The notes: generated by a model not told the origin, from the sequence alone. 64,000 bases of DNA from Flavobacterium sp. (GCF_027531705.1 NZ_JAPZSP010000024.1:55055-119054), one strand, 5' to 3'. Shown: positions 26,369 to 36,821, counted from the stretch's first letter. Numbers and translations: made by a program.

Positions 26369-28607
26369 TGCCATTGGCTTATTTTCTTATACGATTATTT
26401 ACGCTTGCGCTGGCGGCGATTGGGATTTTTGGGATGACAACTCCAATTTTGCACCCGAAGTTTTTGTAGAAAAATCGTATTCTCCGCTATTTTTGTCGCC
26501 TGACGTGTTTTATACCCGCGATTATTATGGGTTTGACACCGCTCACAACGGTCGTTTTAATGACGAAATAATTTCAGATTGGAGCAATTATCTCGATAAA
26601 AAAATTGATTTAGAAACTTTGAAATTCTTCCTAACAGTCGACTCAAGTGCAACGGAATTAACCGGAATTAGCAAATTTATTTCAACCAAAAAACCAACTG
26701 ATTTTTCCAAAAAATGGGAATCGAAAATAGATTATAAAGACAAGAAAGTTAAAAGTTTTATCGAATTTTTAGATGCTGCCAAAAAACTGGAAGATGCTTC
26801 TACCAATGAAAACTACTGGGATTATGACAGTAATGCGAACCAAAAAACGGTTGATGGAAAACTAATTTCTCTTTTTGAAAAAAGATACAACTCCGAAAAA
26901 GATAGTTTTCTTAAAAATCGTTATTGGTTTCAAACTATCAAAGCACTTTTTTACCAAGGTGATTACGAAAAAACAGTCGCTTTTTTCAACAAAACGCAAA
27001 ATGATGTTCCCAAAAACACCTTGTATTACAGAGGATTGTCTTATTTAGCTGGAATAAATTATAAAAATAAAAACTACGCACATTCCAATTACCAATACAG
27101 TATAGTTTTCGACAAATGTCCGACGATGCGTGTTGTAACGGCTTACTGCTTTCATCCACAAGAAGAAACCGACTGGAATCAATCGTTGGCAATGGCTAAA
27201 ACCAATGAAGAAAAAGCAGCTTTGTGGGCACTTCAAGGTTACTATAATGACGAAGTAAGAGCTATTGAGAAAATTTATGATTTAAAACCCGAAAGCGAAC
27301 ATTTAGATTATCTTTTGACAAGATTAGTCAACATTCAAGAAGGAAAAATTGATAATTCTTTTGAAAATAAAACAATAGAAGAAAAGAAAAAAACCAACAA
27401 AGAAGCTCTAAATGCCACAGCAATAGCATTGGTTGACAAAATTGCAAAAGCAGGAAAAACGTCTAAACCCTATTTATGGAATTGTGCTGCTGGTTACTTG
27501 CAAACTCTAACGCAAAATTACAGTCAAGCCGAAAGTTATTTTGATAAAGCCGAAAAACAATTGCCAAAAAAAAATCTAGCTATCAATCAGTTACGACTAT
27601 TACGTTTTATAAACAATGTAAGTAAAACCGATAAAATGAATACTAAAAGTGAAGCTTTACTTGTGCCTGATTTAAAATGGATTTACCAAGAACTAAAATA
27701 CGATACCGCTGGAGAATTAAGATATAACAATGCTTCTGCTTGGAGCAAAAGATATTTGTCGGCTTTGTACAAAAGTCAAAAAAATACTGTAATGGCGGAG
27801 CTTTTTGACAGAAACAATGATTTTTATGATAATCAAGCTAACTTAGATGCCATGAAAGCTTTTATGTCAAAAGAAAACAAATCTGAAATTGAAAAAATTG
27901 CTGCCAACGTTTATAATGTGAAACTTACTGAAATATATGAATATGAAGCTGTAAAAGCAACTTTTCAAAATAAAATTCCAGAAGCAATTGCTTTTATGCA
28001 AAAAACCGATAGTATTCAACACAGCCAATTTTTAGGAAATCCATTCAACGGAAATATTAAAGATTGCCACGATTGTGATCATGCTGCTTATCAAAAACGA
28101 AAATATTCTGAAATTGAATTTCTTACTACTATCAAAGAAATGCAAGATAAAATAGCCAAACAAGAAGATGTTTACACAAACGCAATGTTAACTGCAAACG
28201 CCTTTTACAACATCACTCATTTTGGAAATGCACGTTCATTTCACGAAGGAAATATAATGGGTTATGGATCGTCACCTTATGATTTTAGAGATTCGTCTAA
28301 AAAAATGGTTTCCGATTGTTCTTTGGCAAAATTATATTACGAAAAAGCATTAGCTGCTGCCAAAACCGATGAACAAAAAGCCAAATGCCACTATATGTTG
28401 GCCAAATGCGAACGAAATGAGTATTACAACAAAAAATATTATACAACTTACACAAACTGGTATGAGCAAGAAGAAACAGAAGTAAATTTCTTAGCTTGGA
28501 ATGGTTTTAAAAACCTAAAAAAATCATATTTCAACACCAAATATTACCAAGAAGTTATCCGCGAATGTGGTTATTTTGATACTTATATTAATGGCCCGAA
28601 GAATTAA
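26328..28607 (+). CDS. Exported protein of unknown function, 759 aa
   Basis: The N-terminus is hydrophobic (FLQKLAIAFSAIGLFSYTIIYACAGGDWDFWDDNS) and is probably a signal or lipoprotein leader. The rest is rich in helix-forming pairs such as YFDKAEKQLPKKNLAINQLRLL and YYEKALAAAKTDEQKAKCHYMLAKCE that look like TPR or Sel1-like repeats. It starts inside the previous gene (41-base overlap) and ends four bases into the oppositely oriented comF. The gene pair looks like a small Bacteroidota-specific operon. No enzymatic motif is visible. Confidence 0.82.
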   Translation: MKTTFLQKLAIAFSAIGLFSYTIIYACAGGDWDFWDDNSNFAPEVFVEKSYSPLFLSPDVFYTRDYYGFDTAHNGRFNDEIISDWSNYLDKKIDLETLKFFLTVDSSATELTGISKFISTKKPTDFSKKWESKIDYKDKKVKSFIEFLDAAKKLEDASTNENYWDYDSNANQKTVDGKLISLFEKRYNSEKDSFLKNRYWFQTIKALFYQGDYEKTVAFFNKTQNDVPKNTLYYRGLSYLAGINYKNKNYAHSNYQYSIVFDKCPTMRVVTAYCFHPQEETDWNQSLAMAKTNEEKAALWALQGYYNDEVRAIEKIYDLKPESEHLDYLLTRLVNIQEGKIDNSFENKTIEEKKKTNKEALNATAIALVDKIAKAGKTSKPYLWNCAAGYLQTLTQNYSQAESYFDKAEKQLPKKNLAINQLRLLRFINNVSKTDKMNTKSEALLVPDLKWIYQELKYDTAGELRYNNASAWSKRYLSALYKSQKNTVMAELFDRNNDFYDNQANLDAMKAFMSKENKSEIEKIAANVYNVKLTEIYEYEAVKATFQNKIPEAIAFMQKTDSIQHSQFLGNPFNGNIKDCHDCDHAAYQKRKYSEIEFLTTIKEMQDKIAKQEDVYTNAMLTANAFYNITHFGNARSFHEGNIMGYGSSPYDFRDSSKKMVSDCSLAKLYYEKALAAAKTDEQKAKCHYMLAKCERNEYYNKKYYTTYTNWYEQEETEVNFLAWNGFKNLKKSYFNTKYYQEVIRECGYFDTYINGPKN

Positions 28608-29284
28608 TGCGACAATGCCATACAAACAATACTAACTTTTGCACCTGGGATTTTTAGAAGTTCTCTGGCACAAGCTTCAAGTGTTGCGCCTGTCGTCAAT
28701 ACATCGTCAACCAAAAGAAAATGTTTGTTGTGATTTTTTTCAGAAAATGTAACTCCAAAAGTTGCCGATGAAACCGAAGTTCGACCCAAAAGGTTTTTAT
28801 AAACTTGTGTTGTTGAATAGATGTTTCTGGACAAAATTTCATCATTGTAAACCAGTCCCAAATTTTCTGAAATTGTTTTAGCAAAAGTAGTCACTTGGTT
28901 GTAACCTCGATTTTTGAGTCGTTTTTTATGTAACGGAACAGGTATTACCTCATCAACTGTTTGTATGATTTTATTGTTTTTCAAATCTTCAACAAACCAA
29001 TTTCCTATTGCAGTTCCTATTTCTTGATGACCTCTATATTTTAGGTTGTGAATTAGTTCTTGCACAATTCCTTTTTTGTTGAAATAAAGGAAAGTAGCGA
29101 CAAATTCGACTGGGATTTTCCCGTAAAATTTCATTTTCGCCTCATTCTCTTCGTTCAAATGGTGATTGGTTAAAGGAATTTCGTGACGACAAACCGTACA
29201 AATTGTAATTTCATTATTTAACAAAAATGAATTACAACCCATACAAACCTTGGGAAAAAAGAGATTTACAAGACTCTCAAACAT
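28604..29284 (-). CDS. ComF-family phosphoribosyltransferase-like protein
   Basis: The 226-residue protein has an N-terminal zinc ribbon (Cys14, Cys17, Cys29, Cys32 in CMGCNSF and CTVC) and a C-terminal PRTase fold with the PRPP-loop motif FLLVDDVLTTGATLEA. VIPVPLHKKRLKNRGYNQ is the classic ComF/GntX signature. ComF proteins help process incoming single-stranded DNA in transformable bacteria; in others the role is open. The stop codon shares four bases with the converging gene at 26328-28607. It is divergent from glyS. Confidence 0.93.
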   Translation of the reverse strand: MFESLVNLFFPKVCMGCNSFLLNNEITICTVCRHEIPLTNHHLNEENEAKMKFYGKIPVEFVATFLYFNKKGIVQELIHNLKYRGHQEIGTAIGNWFVEDLKNNKIIQTVDEVIPVPLHKKRLKNRGYNQVTTFAKTISENLGLVYNDEILSRNIYSTTQVYKNLLGRTSVSSATFGVTFSEKNHNKHFLLVDDVLTTGATLEACARELLKIPGAKVSIVCMALSH

Positions 29285-29366
29285 GAAAAAATAGTTTTGA
29301 AAGTATAAATGTATAAAATTGATTGATTCAATTTACAATAAAGTTATTTTTTAAGTTCACTTTTTA

Positions 29367-29374
29367 TATTTTTG
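29367..29374 (+). promoter_or_regulatory. Putative glyS -7 box close to the start codon
   Basis: TATTTTTG matches the Bacteroidota TAnnTTTG box and ends only 7 bases before the glyS ATG at 29382. If used, the mRNA would be leaderless or nearly so. A TTG at the expected -33 distance is not present, so the call rests on the -7 box alone. Confidence 0.4.
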
Positions 29375-29381
29375 CACCATT

Positions 29382-30923
29382 ATGGCAAAACAAGAAGATT
29401 TATTTAAGAATGTAGTTTCGCACGCAAAAGAGTACGGATATATTTTCCCGTCAAGCGAAATTTACGACGGATTAAGTGCGGTTTATGACTACGCACAAAA
29501 CGGTGTTGAACTTAAGAAAAACATCCGTGAATATTGGTGGAAAGCAATGGTGCAAATGCACGAAAACATTGTCGGAATTGACGCAGCTATCTTAATGCAT
29601 CCAACCACATGGAAAGCATCAGGACACGTTGACGCCTTTAATGATCCATTGATAGACAACAAAGATTCGAAAAAAAGATATAGAGCCGACGTTTTAATTG
29701 AGGATTATGCGGAAAAATTAAACCTGAAAGCCAAAAAAGAAATCGAAAAAGCCCGTGAGCGTTTTGGTGCTTCTTTTGACGAAGAACAATACAAAACAAC
29801 CAATCCACGTGTGATGGAATACCTTTCTAAAGAAAGAGAAATCTTGGAAAGAATGGGTAAATCATTAGGAAATGGCGATTTAGAAGATGTAAAAGCACTA
29901 ATCGAAGAATTAGAAATTGCTTGTCCAGAAAGCGGTTCACGTAATTGGACAGACGTAAAGCAGTTCAACTTAATGTTTGGAACAAAACTAGGTGCTTCTG
30001 CTGAAAGTGCAATGGATTTATATTTACGTCCAGAAACAGCACAAGGAATTTTTGTAAATTTCTTGAATGTTCAAAAATCGGGAAGAATGAAAATTCCTTT
30101 TGGTATTGCTCAAACCGGTAAAGCTTTTAGAAATGAGATTGTAGCAAGACAATTTATTTTCCGTATGCGTGAGTTTGAACAAATGGAAATGCAATTTTTT
30201 GTAAAACCAGGTGAAGAAATGAAATGGTACGAGTATTGGAAAACTACTCGTTTGAACTGGCATTTATCGTTAGGTTTAGGAAAAGAAAATTACCGTTTTC
30301 ATGATCATGAAAAATTAGCACACTACGCCAATGCTGCCGCTGATATCGAATTCCATTTCCCATTTGGTTTCAAAGAATTAGAAGGAATTCACTCAAGAAC
30401 CGATTTCGACTTGAAAGCGCACGAAGAATTTTCAGGTAAAAAAATGCAGTATTTTGATACCGAAACCAATGCTAACTATACACCTTATGTAGTAGAAACT
30501 TCAGTTGGTTTGGATAGAATGTTTTTAGCTGTTTTCTCCAATTCATTAAAAGAAGAAACACTTGAAGACGGTTCAACAAGAACGGTTTTACAATTACCAT
30601 CAGTATTAGCGCCAACAAAAGCGGCTGTATTACCATTAGTTAAAAAAGACGGTTTGCCAGAAGTGGCTCGTACAATAATAGAAGATTTAAAATGGAATTT
30701 CAATGTTTCTTATGACGAAAAAGATGCAGTTGGAAGACGTTACCGTCGTCAAGATGCTTTAGGAACACCATTTTGTATAACAGTTGACCATCAAACACTA
30801 GAAGATCAAACCGTAACCATACGCCACAGAGATTCGATGAAACAAGATAGAGTGGGCATTTCGGAACTAAAAGACATTATAGAAAATGAAGTTTCGGTTA
30901 AGAATTGGTTGATGAAGATGTAA
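29382..30923 (+). CDS. glyS: Glycyl-tRNA synthetase (single-chain class II type)
   Basis: Charges tRNA-Gly in the cytoplasm. The 513-residue chain is the eukaryote/archaea-like dimeric GlyRS rather than the two-subunit GlyQ-GlyS enzyme. It starts KNVVSHAKEYGYIFPSSEIYDG. Motif 2 is seen in GKAFRNEIVARQFIFRMREF and motif 3 in ETSVGLDRMFLAVF. The C-terminal anticodon-binding domain begins near LPSVLAPTKAAVLPL. The DPRV-like insert is of the normal length. It stands alone between divergent comF and convergent sodA. Confidence 0.97.
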   Translation: MAKQEDLFKNVVSHAKEYGYIFPSSEIYDGLSAVYDYAQNGVELKKNIREYWWKAMVQMHENIVGIDAAILMHPTTWKASGHVDAFNDPLIDNKDSKKRYRADVLIEDYAEKLNLKAKKEIEKARERFGASFDEEQYKTTNPRVMEYLSKEREILERMGKSLGNGDLEDVKALIEELEIACPESGSRNWTDVKQFNLMFGTKLGASAESAMDLYLRPETAQGIFVNFLNVQKSGRMKIPFGIAQTGKAFRNEIVARQFIFRMREFEQMEMQFFVKPGEEMKWYEYWKTTRLNWHLSLGLGKENYRFHDHEKLAHYANAAADIEFHFPFGFKELEGIHSRTDFDLKAHEEFSGKKMQYFDTETNANYTPYVVETSVGLDRMFLAVFSNSLKEETLEDGSTRTVLQLPSVLAPTKAAVLPLVKKDGLPEVARTIIEDLKWNFNVSYDEKDAVGRRYRRQDALGTPFCITVDHQTLEDQTVTIRHRDSMKQDRVGISELKDIIENEVSVKNWLMKM

Positions 30924-30929
30924 ACATAA

Positions 30930-30964
30930 AAAACCCCGTTTCAACCGAAACGGGGTTTTATTTT
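30930..30964. terminator. Bidirectional terminator between glyS and sodA
   Basis: A perfect stem with arms AAACCCCGTTTC and GAAACGGGGTTT and a 4-base AACC loop is flanked by A- and T-runs on both sides. It serves glyS on the plus strand and the superoxide dismutase gene on the minus strand. Confidence 0.92.
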
Positions 30965-30980
30965 TAACACAAATCTAAAA

Positions 30981-31586
30981 TTACTTAGCTTCGTTGTATC
31001 TTCTTGTTACTTCATCCCAATTGATAACATTGAAAAAAGCTTCAATATAATCAGGACGACGGTTTTGATAATGCAAGTAGTATGCGTGCTCCCAAACATC
31101 CATTCCTAAAATTGGAGTTCCGCCACAACCAACACCTGGCATCAACGTATTATCTTGATTAGGAGTTCCGCAAACCTCTAATTTTCCATCTTTTACACAC
31201 AGCCAAGCCCATCCTGAACCAAATTGTGTAGCACCGGCTTTAGCAAATGCAGCTTTAAATTCGTCAAACGAACCTAAATCTTTTTCTATTGCTGCTAGCA
31301 AATCACCTTTTGGCAATCCGCCACCATTTGGTGACATTACAGTCCAAAATAAGTTATGATTGTAAAATCCACCACCATTATTTCTAACAGCTGCTTTGGT
31401 CATATCTAGATTTTTCAGAATTTCTTCAATCGATTTTCCTTCTAAATCTGTTCCAGCAATAGCTGCATTTAAGTTGGTAGTGTATGCATTGTGATGTTTT
31501 GTATGATGAATTTCCATCGTACGGGCATCAATATGTGGCTCTAACGCATCGTAAGCGTAAGGTAATTGTGGTAATTCAAATGCCAT
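30981..31586 (-). CDS. sodA: Superoxide dismutase, Fe/Mn family (Mn-type signature)
   Basis: Dismutates superoxide to oxygen and peroxide in the cytoplasm. All four metal ligands are present: His27 (EIHHTKHH), His77 ([11 protein letters not shown]), Asp163 and His167 ([13 protein letters not shown]). The active-site glutamine sits in the C-terminal half (TPNQDNTLM), which is the manganese-type position, and the GGG before FYNH agrees with that. The length of 201 residues is normal, with no signal peptide. A TAAATTTG box at 31627-31620, about 33 bases upstream of the ATG, is a candidate -7 element. Cambialistic metal use cannot be ruled out by sequence. Confidence 0.95.
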   Translation of the reverse strand: MAFELPQLPYAYDALEPHIDARTMEIHHTKHHNAYTTNLNAAIAGTDLEGKSIEEILKNLDMTKAAVRNNGGGFYNHNLFWTVMSPNGGGLPKGDLLAAIEKDLGSFDEFKAAFAKAGATQFGSGWAWLCVKDGKLEVCGTPNQDNTLMPGVGCGGTPILGMDVWEHAYYLHYQNRRPDYIEAFFNVINWDEVTRRYNEAK

Positions 31587-31709
31587 GATATATTTTTTAA
31601 ATTAGTAAATAATTGAATCCAAATTTATACATTTAACTTCAAAAATTATTATATTTTTATTGTATAATTTTATAAAATTATAACTACTATTTATTTTAAA
31701 GTTAGCTTA

Positions 31710-32228
31710 ATGAAATTTATTCAACAACCAAGGCACTTAGAAAACGAATTAATCAAGTTAGTTCCGCTCAATGAAAATGATTTTGACGAACTTTATTCGG
31801 TTGCTTCTGACAAACTCATTTGGGAACAACATCCTAATAAATTGCGTTATCAAAAAGAAGTCTTCCAAAACTTTTTTGAAGGTGCCATTCAGTCGAAAGG
31901 TGCTTTTTTTGTTCGCGACGCCAAAACCAACGAGCCTATTGGTAGTAGCCGATTTTATGATTATAACGAAAATGAAAAATCAGTTTTAATAGGTTATACT
32001 TTTATAGGTAGAAAATTTTGGGGCAACGGATACAACAAGGCACTGAAAAAACTTATGATGGACTATGCTTTTCAACATGTTGATACTATTTATTTTCACA
32101 TAGGAGCTTTTAATATTCGTTCGCAAAAAGCAATAGAAAAAATAGGCGCCACAAAAATTGATGAATTTGAAGTAGAATATTATGGAGAAGATTCAAAATT
32201 GAATTATATTTATCAAATAAAGAAATGA
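31710..32228 (+). CDS. GNAT-family N-acetyltransferase
   Basis: The 172-residue protein has the RimJ/RimL-like GNAT layout: ENELIKLVPLNENDFDELYSVA at the start, GSSRFYDY and SVLIGYTFIGRKFWGNGYNK in the acetyl-CoA-binding core, and FNIRSQKAIEKIGATK near the end. These enzymes move an acetyl group to an amine of a protein or small molecule. The acceptor here is unknown. It is divergent from sodA and followed by a repeat-like hairpin element. Confidence 0.9.
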   Translation: MKFIQQPRHLENELIKLVPLNENDFDELYSVASDKLIWEQHPNKLRYQKEVFQNFFEGAIQSKGAFFVRDAKTNEPIGSSRFYDYNENEKSVLIGYTFIGRKFWGNGYNKALKKLMMDYAFQHVDTIYFHIGAFNIRSQKAIEKIGATKIDEFEVEYYGEDSKLNYIYQIKK

Positions 32229-32240
32229 TATTTTTTATGA

Positions 32241-32320
32241 GCTTTAACCTGCTATACGTTGCAATCTTTTCTTTTTTAAAGAAAAAAAGAAAAGGATTTC
32301 CACTACTATCAGGGCTAGAA
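32241..32320. repeat. REP-like intergenic hairpin element
   Basis: The element runs from AGCTTTAACCTGC to CAGGGCTAGA. Its centre is a perfect 12-base hairpin (CTTTTCTTTTTT at 32267-32278, AAAAAAGAAAAG at 32284-32295); CCTG at 32249-32252 and CAGG at 32311-32314 pair at the outside. The flanking words GCAATCTTTT and AAAGGATTTCCACTAC are reminiscent, from memory, of a dispersed intergenic repeat seen across Bacteroidota genomes. It may also terminate the GNAT gene. Confidence 0.45.
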
Positions 32321-32360
32321 AATTCTAAAGATCAACAATCGTTTCAAAAATAAAAACCTA

Positions 32361-35300
32361 ATGCAAAGACCTTCATTCTCCATATACGACGCATCGGCTG
32401 GCTCAGGAAAAACCTATGCTTTGGTTAAAGAATACCTCAAAATCATTCTTTCATCAAGCAAAAACGATTCTTATCGAAATATTCTTGCCATTACGTTTAC
32501 CAACAAAGCCGTTCACGAAATGAAAAGCCGTATTGTAGGCAGTTTGTCCGAATTTGCAAAAGACGAACCCAACAAAAAAGCGTCAGACCTTATGCATGAT
32601 TTGGCAATAGAAACCAATCTTTCTGTCAATCAAATTAAGGTCAAATCGCAACAAATCATCAAGCATATTATTCATAATTATGCCGCTTTTGATATTTCTA
32701 CCATCGACAAATTTACGCATCGTGTCATTAGAGCTTTTGCCCACGATTTGAATTTACCCATGACTTTTGAAGTAACACTCGATACCGAAAATTTACTTAC
32801 CGAAGCAGTCGATGCCATTATTGCGCAAGCGGGCGAAGACGAAACCTTGACTAAGTTACTCATCGATTTCACCATGGAAAAAACCGATGACGATAAAAGT
32901 TGGGATATTTCGCGGGAAATTCTAGAAACGGGAAGATTGTTGCTAAACGAGAATAATCGAGAAGAGATAACGCATTTTCACAACAAAACAATTTCCGAAT
33001 TTTTAGAAATCAAGAAACGTCTTGCCAAGATTTGTGAACAATTAGAAGCAGAAAATATCAATCTAGCTAAAAATGCTATTTCCATTTTTGACCAAAACGG
33101 AATTGATACAAAATCATTTTCAGGCGAATATTTTCCTAAACATATTCAGAGTATTATTGACGGAAAATTTAACCCAAAAAATAAAACCTATCACGAATTT
33201 GATGCTATAAAAATCAATAAAACAGCTAAAGATACTGCCATTATTGAAAGTGTAATTCCACAATTATTGGAGTTTTTAGATACAATTTACAAAAATTTTG
33301 AAAAAAGAGATTTTTACAAAGCCTTTCTAAAAAATATTACGCCACTTTCGTTGCTAAATACCGTAAGCAATGAGTTAGCTAAAATTCAGGAAGAACAAAA
33401 TGTGCTTTCCATTGCTGAGTTTAATGCTATTATTCATCGAGAAATTCAAAACCAACCAGCACCTTTTATTTATGAACGATTGGGTGAACGCTACCGCCAT
33501 TTTTTTATTGATGAATTTCAAGATACTTCCGAAATGCAGTGGCAAAATTTAATTCCGCTGATAGACAACGCTTTGTCGGGCGAAATTGATGGCGAAAAAG
33601 GAACGTTGATGATTGTAGGCGACCCAAAACAATCTATTTACCGCTGGCGTGGCGGAAAAGCAGAGCAATTTATCGAGTTAAGTAAAGACAAAAATCCGTT
33701 TAATAATCCCGATAAAAAGCAGTTTCATTTAGATAAAAATTATAGAAGTTATTCGCAGATAATCGATTTTAATAATCAGTTTTTCAAGTTGTTATCAAAT
33801 GAATTTGACAATGCAGCTTATAAAGATTTATACGAAAATCATAGTTTTCAGAAATCTAATAACCAAATAGGCGGTTATATGAACATTTCTTTTTTACCCA
33901 TAATCGATAAAAATGAATTTGAAAACGACGACGAAGCACTAGATAAAACCGAACTTTTCGTTTTGGCGACTTTAAACACAATTCAAAAAGTCCTAAAAGA
34001 AGGTTTTGAGTATAAAGATATTGTCATTTTGACTCGAAAACGCGATCAGGGAATTGCTATTGCCAATTATTTGACCGAGCAAAATATTCCGTTATTATCA
34101 TCGGAAACCTTGATGATTCAAAATGCGACAGAAGTTCGATTGATTATTCATTTGTTAAAATACCTAAAAAACAATGCCGATTTAGAATCAAAAGCGCAGT
34201 TCTTGAATTATTTGGCTCAAAATAGTCAAGACCAAATGCCTATTCACGATTTTATTGCTAAAGGAATGTCGTTTACAAATGAAAAAGAGTTTGAAAATTG
34301 GCTTGAAAGTTTTCATGTGAATTTATCGTTTCAAAATATTAGAAAAAAATCACTTTATGAAGCGGTCGAAATTTTAATTACAAAATTTCTGAATTTAAAA
34401 GTTGGGAATTCATACATCCAATATTTCCTTGACATTGTTTTGGAAAGAGACATTCGCAACCAAGCTGGAATTTCAGATTTCTTGAATTATTGGGATAAAA
34501 ATGCTGAAAAATTTAGCATTCCGTCGCCCGAAGGAACTAATGCTGTTCGTATTATGACCATTCATAAATCAAAAGGATTGGAATTTCCCGTTGTAATTTT
34601 TCCTTTTGCCGAAGAAGATTATACTCGAAAACCTAAAGACAAATTATGGCTTTCTAATGAAGAAGAAGCAGTCGAATTACCTAAAATATTAATAGACAAC
34701 ACTAGTTCGGTTGAAGGTTTTGGCGAAGCCGCAAAAGCGGTTTATGATTCCAAAAAACAAGAAGAATTGCTAGATAATATTAACGTTTTATACGTTGCTC
34801 TTACTCGTGCAGAAGAACAATTGTATGTGATTTCGCAACAGCTAAAACATAAGAAAGATGGCGAATATCCTAGCAATATGGCTTCTTTTTTTATAAAATA
34901 TTTGCAAAATCAATCTGTTTTTGATGAAAATAAATTAGAATATGCCTTTGGAAATGCTGAAAAACTATCTGCAACCAAAGAACATGTTGATACTTCAAAA
35001 ATAATCGAATCGATTTCAGAAATTTTAAATCCAAAAAACATTAAAATTGCCCAACGAGAAGCCATAATGTGGGGAACTCATCAGCAAGAAGCCATTGAAT
35101 ATGGAAATTTAATTCACGAAATTCTATCTTTTGTAAAAACCAAAGAAGATATTGATTTTGCTATCACAAATGCTCTCGAAAACGGATTAATAACCAATAA
35201 TCAAAAAGAAATGGTTGCCAAAACCATTAGTGAAATTGTAAATCATTCAGAACTAGAAAATTATTTTGATAAAGACAACCTAGTTTTAAACGAGCAAACC

Positions 35301-35516
35301 ATCATTCAAAAAGAAGGAAATTTGGTAAAACCAGACAGAATGGTTATTTCCAAGAAAAATGAAGTTTATTTACTCGATTATAAAACAGGTTCGCATCAAC
35401 CTAAATACAAGCAACAATTAGAAAATTACCAAACAGCTATTGAAAAAATGGGTTATAAAGTCAATAAAAAAGCACTTATATATATAGGAGAAAAAATTGA
35501 AGTGTTACATTTGTAA
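32361..35516 (+). CDS. AddA/RecB-like UvrD helicase-nuclease
   Basis: The 1051-residue protein starts with Walker A SAGSGKT (residues 12-18). It carries further superfamily I helicase motifs: LAITFTNKAVHEMKSRI, HFFIDEFQDTSEMQWQ (Walker B), VGDPKQSIYRWRGGKA, RIMTIHKSKGLEFPVVIF and LYVALTRAEEQLYV. The C-terminus has a PD-(D/E)XK nuclease core (DRMVISKKNEVYLLDYKTG). This is the domain plan of AddA, the helicase-nuclease subunit that resects double-strand breaks for RecA-dependent repair. The partner AddB-like gene is at 38331, separated by kbl and an ompA-type gene rather than adjacent. Confidence 0.92.
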   Translation: MQRPSFSIYDASAGSGKTYALVKEYLKIILSSSKNDSYRNILAITFTNKAVHEMKSRIVGSLSEFAKDEPNKKASDLMHDLAIETNLSVNQIKVKSQQIIKHIIHNYAAFDISTIDKFTHRVIRAFAHDLNLPMTFEVTLDTENLLTEAVDAIIAQAGEDETLTKLLIDFTMEKTDDDKSWDISREILETGRLLLNENNREEITHFHNKTISEFLEIKKRLAKICEQLEAENINLAKNAISIFDQNGIDTKSFSGEYFPKHIQSIIDGKFNPKNKTYHEFDAIKINKTAKDTAIIESVIPQLLEFLDTIYKNFEKRDFYKAFLKNITPLSLLNTVSNELAKIQEEQNVLSIAEFNAIIHREIQNQPAPFIYERLGERYRHFFIDEFQDTSEMQWQNLIPLIDNALSGEIDGEKGTLMIVGDPKQSIYRWRGGKAEQFIELSKDKNPFNNPDKKQFHLDKNYRSYSQIIDFNNQFFKLLSNEFDNAAYKDLYENHSFQKSNNQIGGYMNISFLPIIDKNEFENDDEALDKTELFVLATLNTIQKVLKEGFEYKDIVILTRKRDQGIAIANYLTEQNIPLLSSETLMIQNATEVRLIIHLLKYLKNNADLESKAQFLNYLAQNSQDQMPIHDFIAKGMSFTNEKEFENWLESFHVNLSFQNIRKKSLYEAVEILITKFLNLKVGNSYIQYFLDIVLERDIRNQAGISDFLNYWDKNAEKFSIPSPEGTNAVRIMTIHKSKGLEFPVVIFPFAEEDYTRKPKDKLWLSNEEEAVELPKILIDNTSSVEGFGEAAKAVYDSKKQEELLDNINVLYVALTRAEEQLYVISQQLKHKKDGEYPSNMASFFIKYLQNQSVFDENKLEYAFGNAEKLSATKEHVDTSKIIESISEILNPKNIKIAQREAIMWGTHQQEAIEYGNLIHEILSFVKTKEDIDFAITNALENGLITNNQKEMVAKTISEIVNHSELENYFDKDNLVLNEQTIIQKEGNLVKPDRMVISKKNEVYLLDYKTGSHQPKYKQQLENYQTAIEKMGYKVNKKALIYIGEKIEVLHL

Positions 35517-35555
35517 CCACAAACAAAAAAACTACAAACAATAAACTACATTTAT

Positions 35556-36746
35556 ATGTACGGAAAAATTCAACAACACCTGCAAAACGAGTTACAAACT
35601 ATTGAAAACAATGGTTTGTACAAAAAAGAAAGAATCATTACTTCACCACAAGGAGCAGAAATTACCGTTAATGGTGAAACAGTATTAAATTTTTGTGCCA
35701 ATAACTATTTAGGATTATCATCACACCCAGAAGTTATTCAAGCGGCTAAAGACGCATTAGATTCGCACGGATTCGGAATGTCATCAGTTCGTTTCATTTG
35801 TGGAACTCAAGATATTCATAAAACATTAGAGCAAAAAATCGCCAATTTCTACGGAACTGAAGACACTATATTATATGCAGCAGCATTTGACGCCAACGGT
35901 GGAGTTTTTGAACCATTATTAGGAGAAGAAGATTGTATTATTTCTGATAGTTTGAATCACGCTTCTATTATTGATGGTGTTCGTTTGTGTAAAGCAGCAC
36001 GTTACCGTTATGAAAATTCCAATATGGAAGATTTAGAACAACAACTTATAAAAGCTACTGAAGCTGGAACTCGTTTTAAACTTATTGTAACAGATGGTGT
36101 TTTCTCAATGGACGGATTAGTTGCGCCATTAGACAAAATTTGTGATTTGGCGGATAAATACCATGCAATGGTTATGGTTGACGAATGTCACGCAGCTGGA
36201 TTTATCGGAGCAACAGGAAAAGGAACGCTTGAAGCAAAAGGCGTAATGGGAAGAGTTGACATCATTACAGGAACATTAGGCAAAGCACTTGGTGGTGCAA
36301 TGGGCGGTTACACAACAGCTAAAAAAGAAGTTATTGAAATTCTTCGTCAACGTTCTCGTCCTTATTTGTTTTCTAATTCATTGGCACCAGCAATTGTTGG
36401 AGCTTCTATAAAAGTATTTGAACTTTTAGAAAAAGATACCTCATTAAGAGATAAATTAGAATGGAATACTAATTATTTAAAAGAAGGAATGAAAAAAGCA
36501 GGATTTGATATTATTGATGGAGATTCTGCTATTGTTCCAGTAATGCTTTATGATGCAAAATTATCTCAAACAATGGCAAACGAACTTCTAAAAAAAGGGA
36601 TTTATGTAATAGGTTTCTTCTTTCCAGTGGTTCCAAAAGAAAAAGCAAGAATCAGAGTTCAATTGTCAGCGGCTCACACTAAGGAGCATTTAGACAAGGC
36701 AATTTCAGCATTTATTGAGGTCGGCAAAGCATTAAATGTTGTATAA
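35556..36746 (+). CDS. kbl: Glycine C-acetyltransferase (2-amino-3-ketobutyrate CoA ligase)
   Basis: The 396-residue PLP enzyme of the alpha-oxoamine synthase family splits 2-amino-3-oxobutyrate with CoA into glycine and acetyl-CoA, the second step of threonine breakdown. The PLP lysine is Lys243 in [47 protein letters not shown] and [16 protein letters not shown] are typical of Kbl rather than of BioF or HemA. It follows the AddA-like gene by 39 bases. No tdh gene is present beside it. Confidence 0.94.
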   Translation: MYGKIQQHLQNELQTIENNGLYKKERIITSPQGAEITVNGETVLNFCANNYLGLSSHPEVIQAAKDALDSHGFGMSSVRFICGTQDIHKTLEQKIANFYGTEDTILYAAAFDANGGVFEPLLGEEDCIISDSLNHASIIDGVRLCKAARYRYENSNMEDLEQQLIKATEAGTRFKLIVTDGVFSMDGLVAPLDKICDLADKYHAMVMVDECHAAGFIGATGKGTLEAKGVMGRVDIITGTLGKALGGAMGGYTTAKKEVIEILRQRSRPYLFSNSLAPAIVGASIKVFELLEKDTSLRDKLEWNTNYLKEGMKKAGFDIIDGDSAIVPVMLYDAKLSQTMANELLKKGIYVIGFFFPVVPKEKARIRVQLSAAHTKEHLDKAISAFIEVGKALNVV

Positions 36747-36791
36747 TTACAAGTTTTATAACCTTTTACACGTTTTTTTTTAGTTTTCATT

Positions 36792-36821
36792 TTGCAGTTA
36801 AAAAATTACGTGTTACTTTTG
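36792..36821 (+). promoter_or_regulatory. Strong Bacteroidota-type promoter for the OmpA/TSP3 gene
   Basis: TTG at 36792-36794 and TACTTTTG at 36814-36821 match the -33 TTG and -7 TAnnTTTG boxes with the canonical 19-base spacing. The ATG follows 35 bases later, leaving a short leader. A good promoter fits a gene for an abundant outer-membrane protein. Confidence 0.75.
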
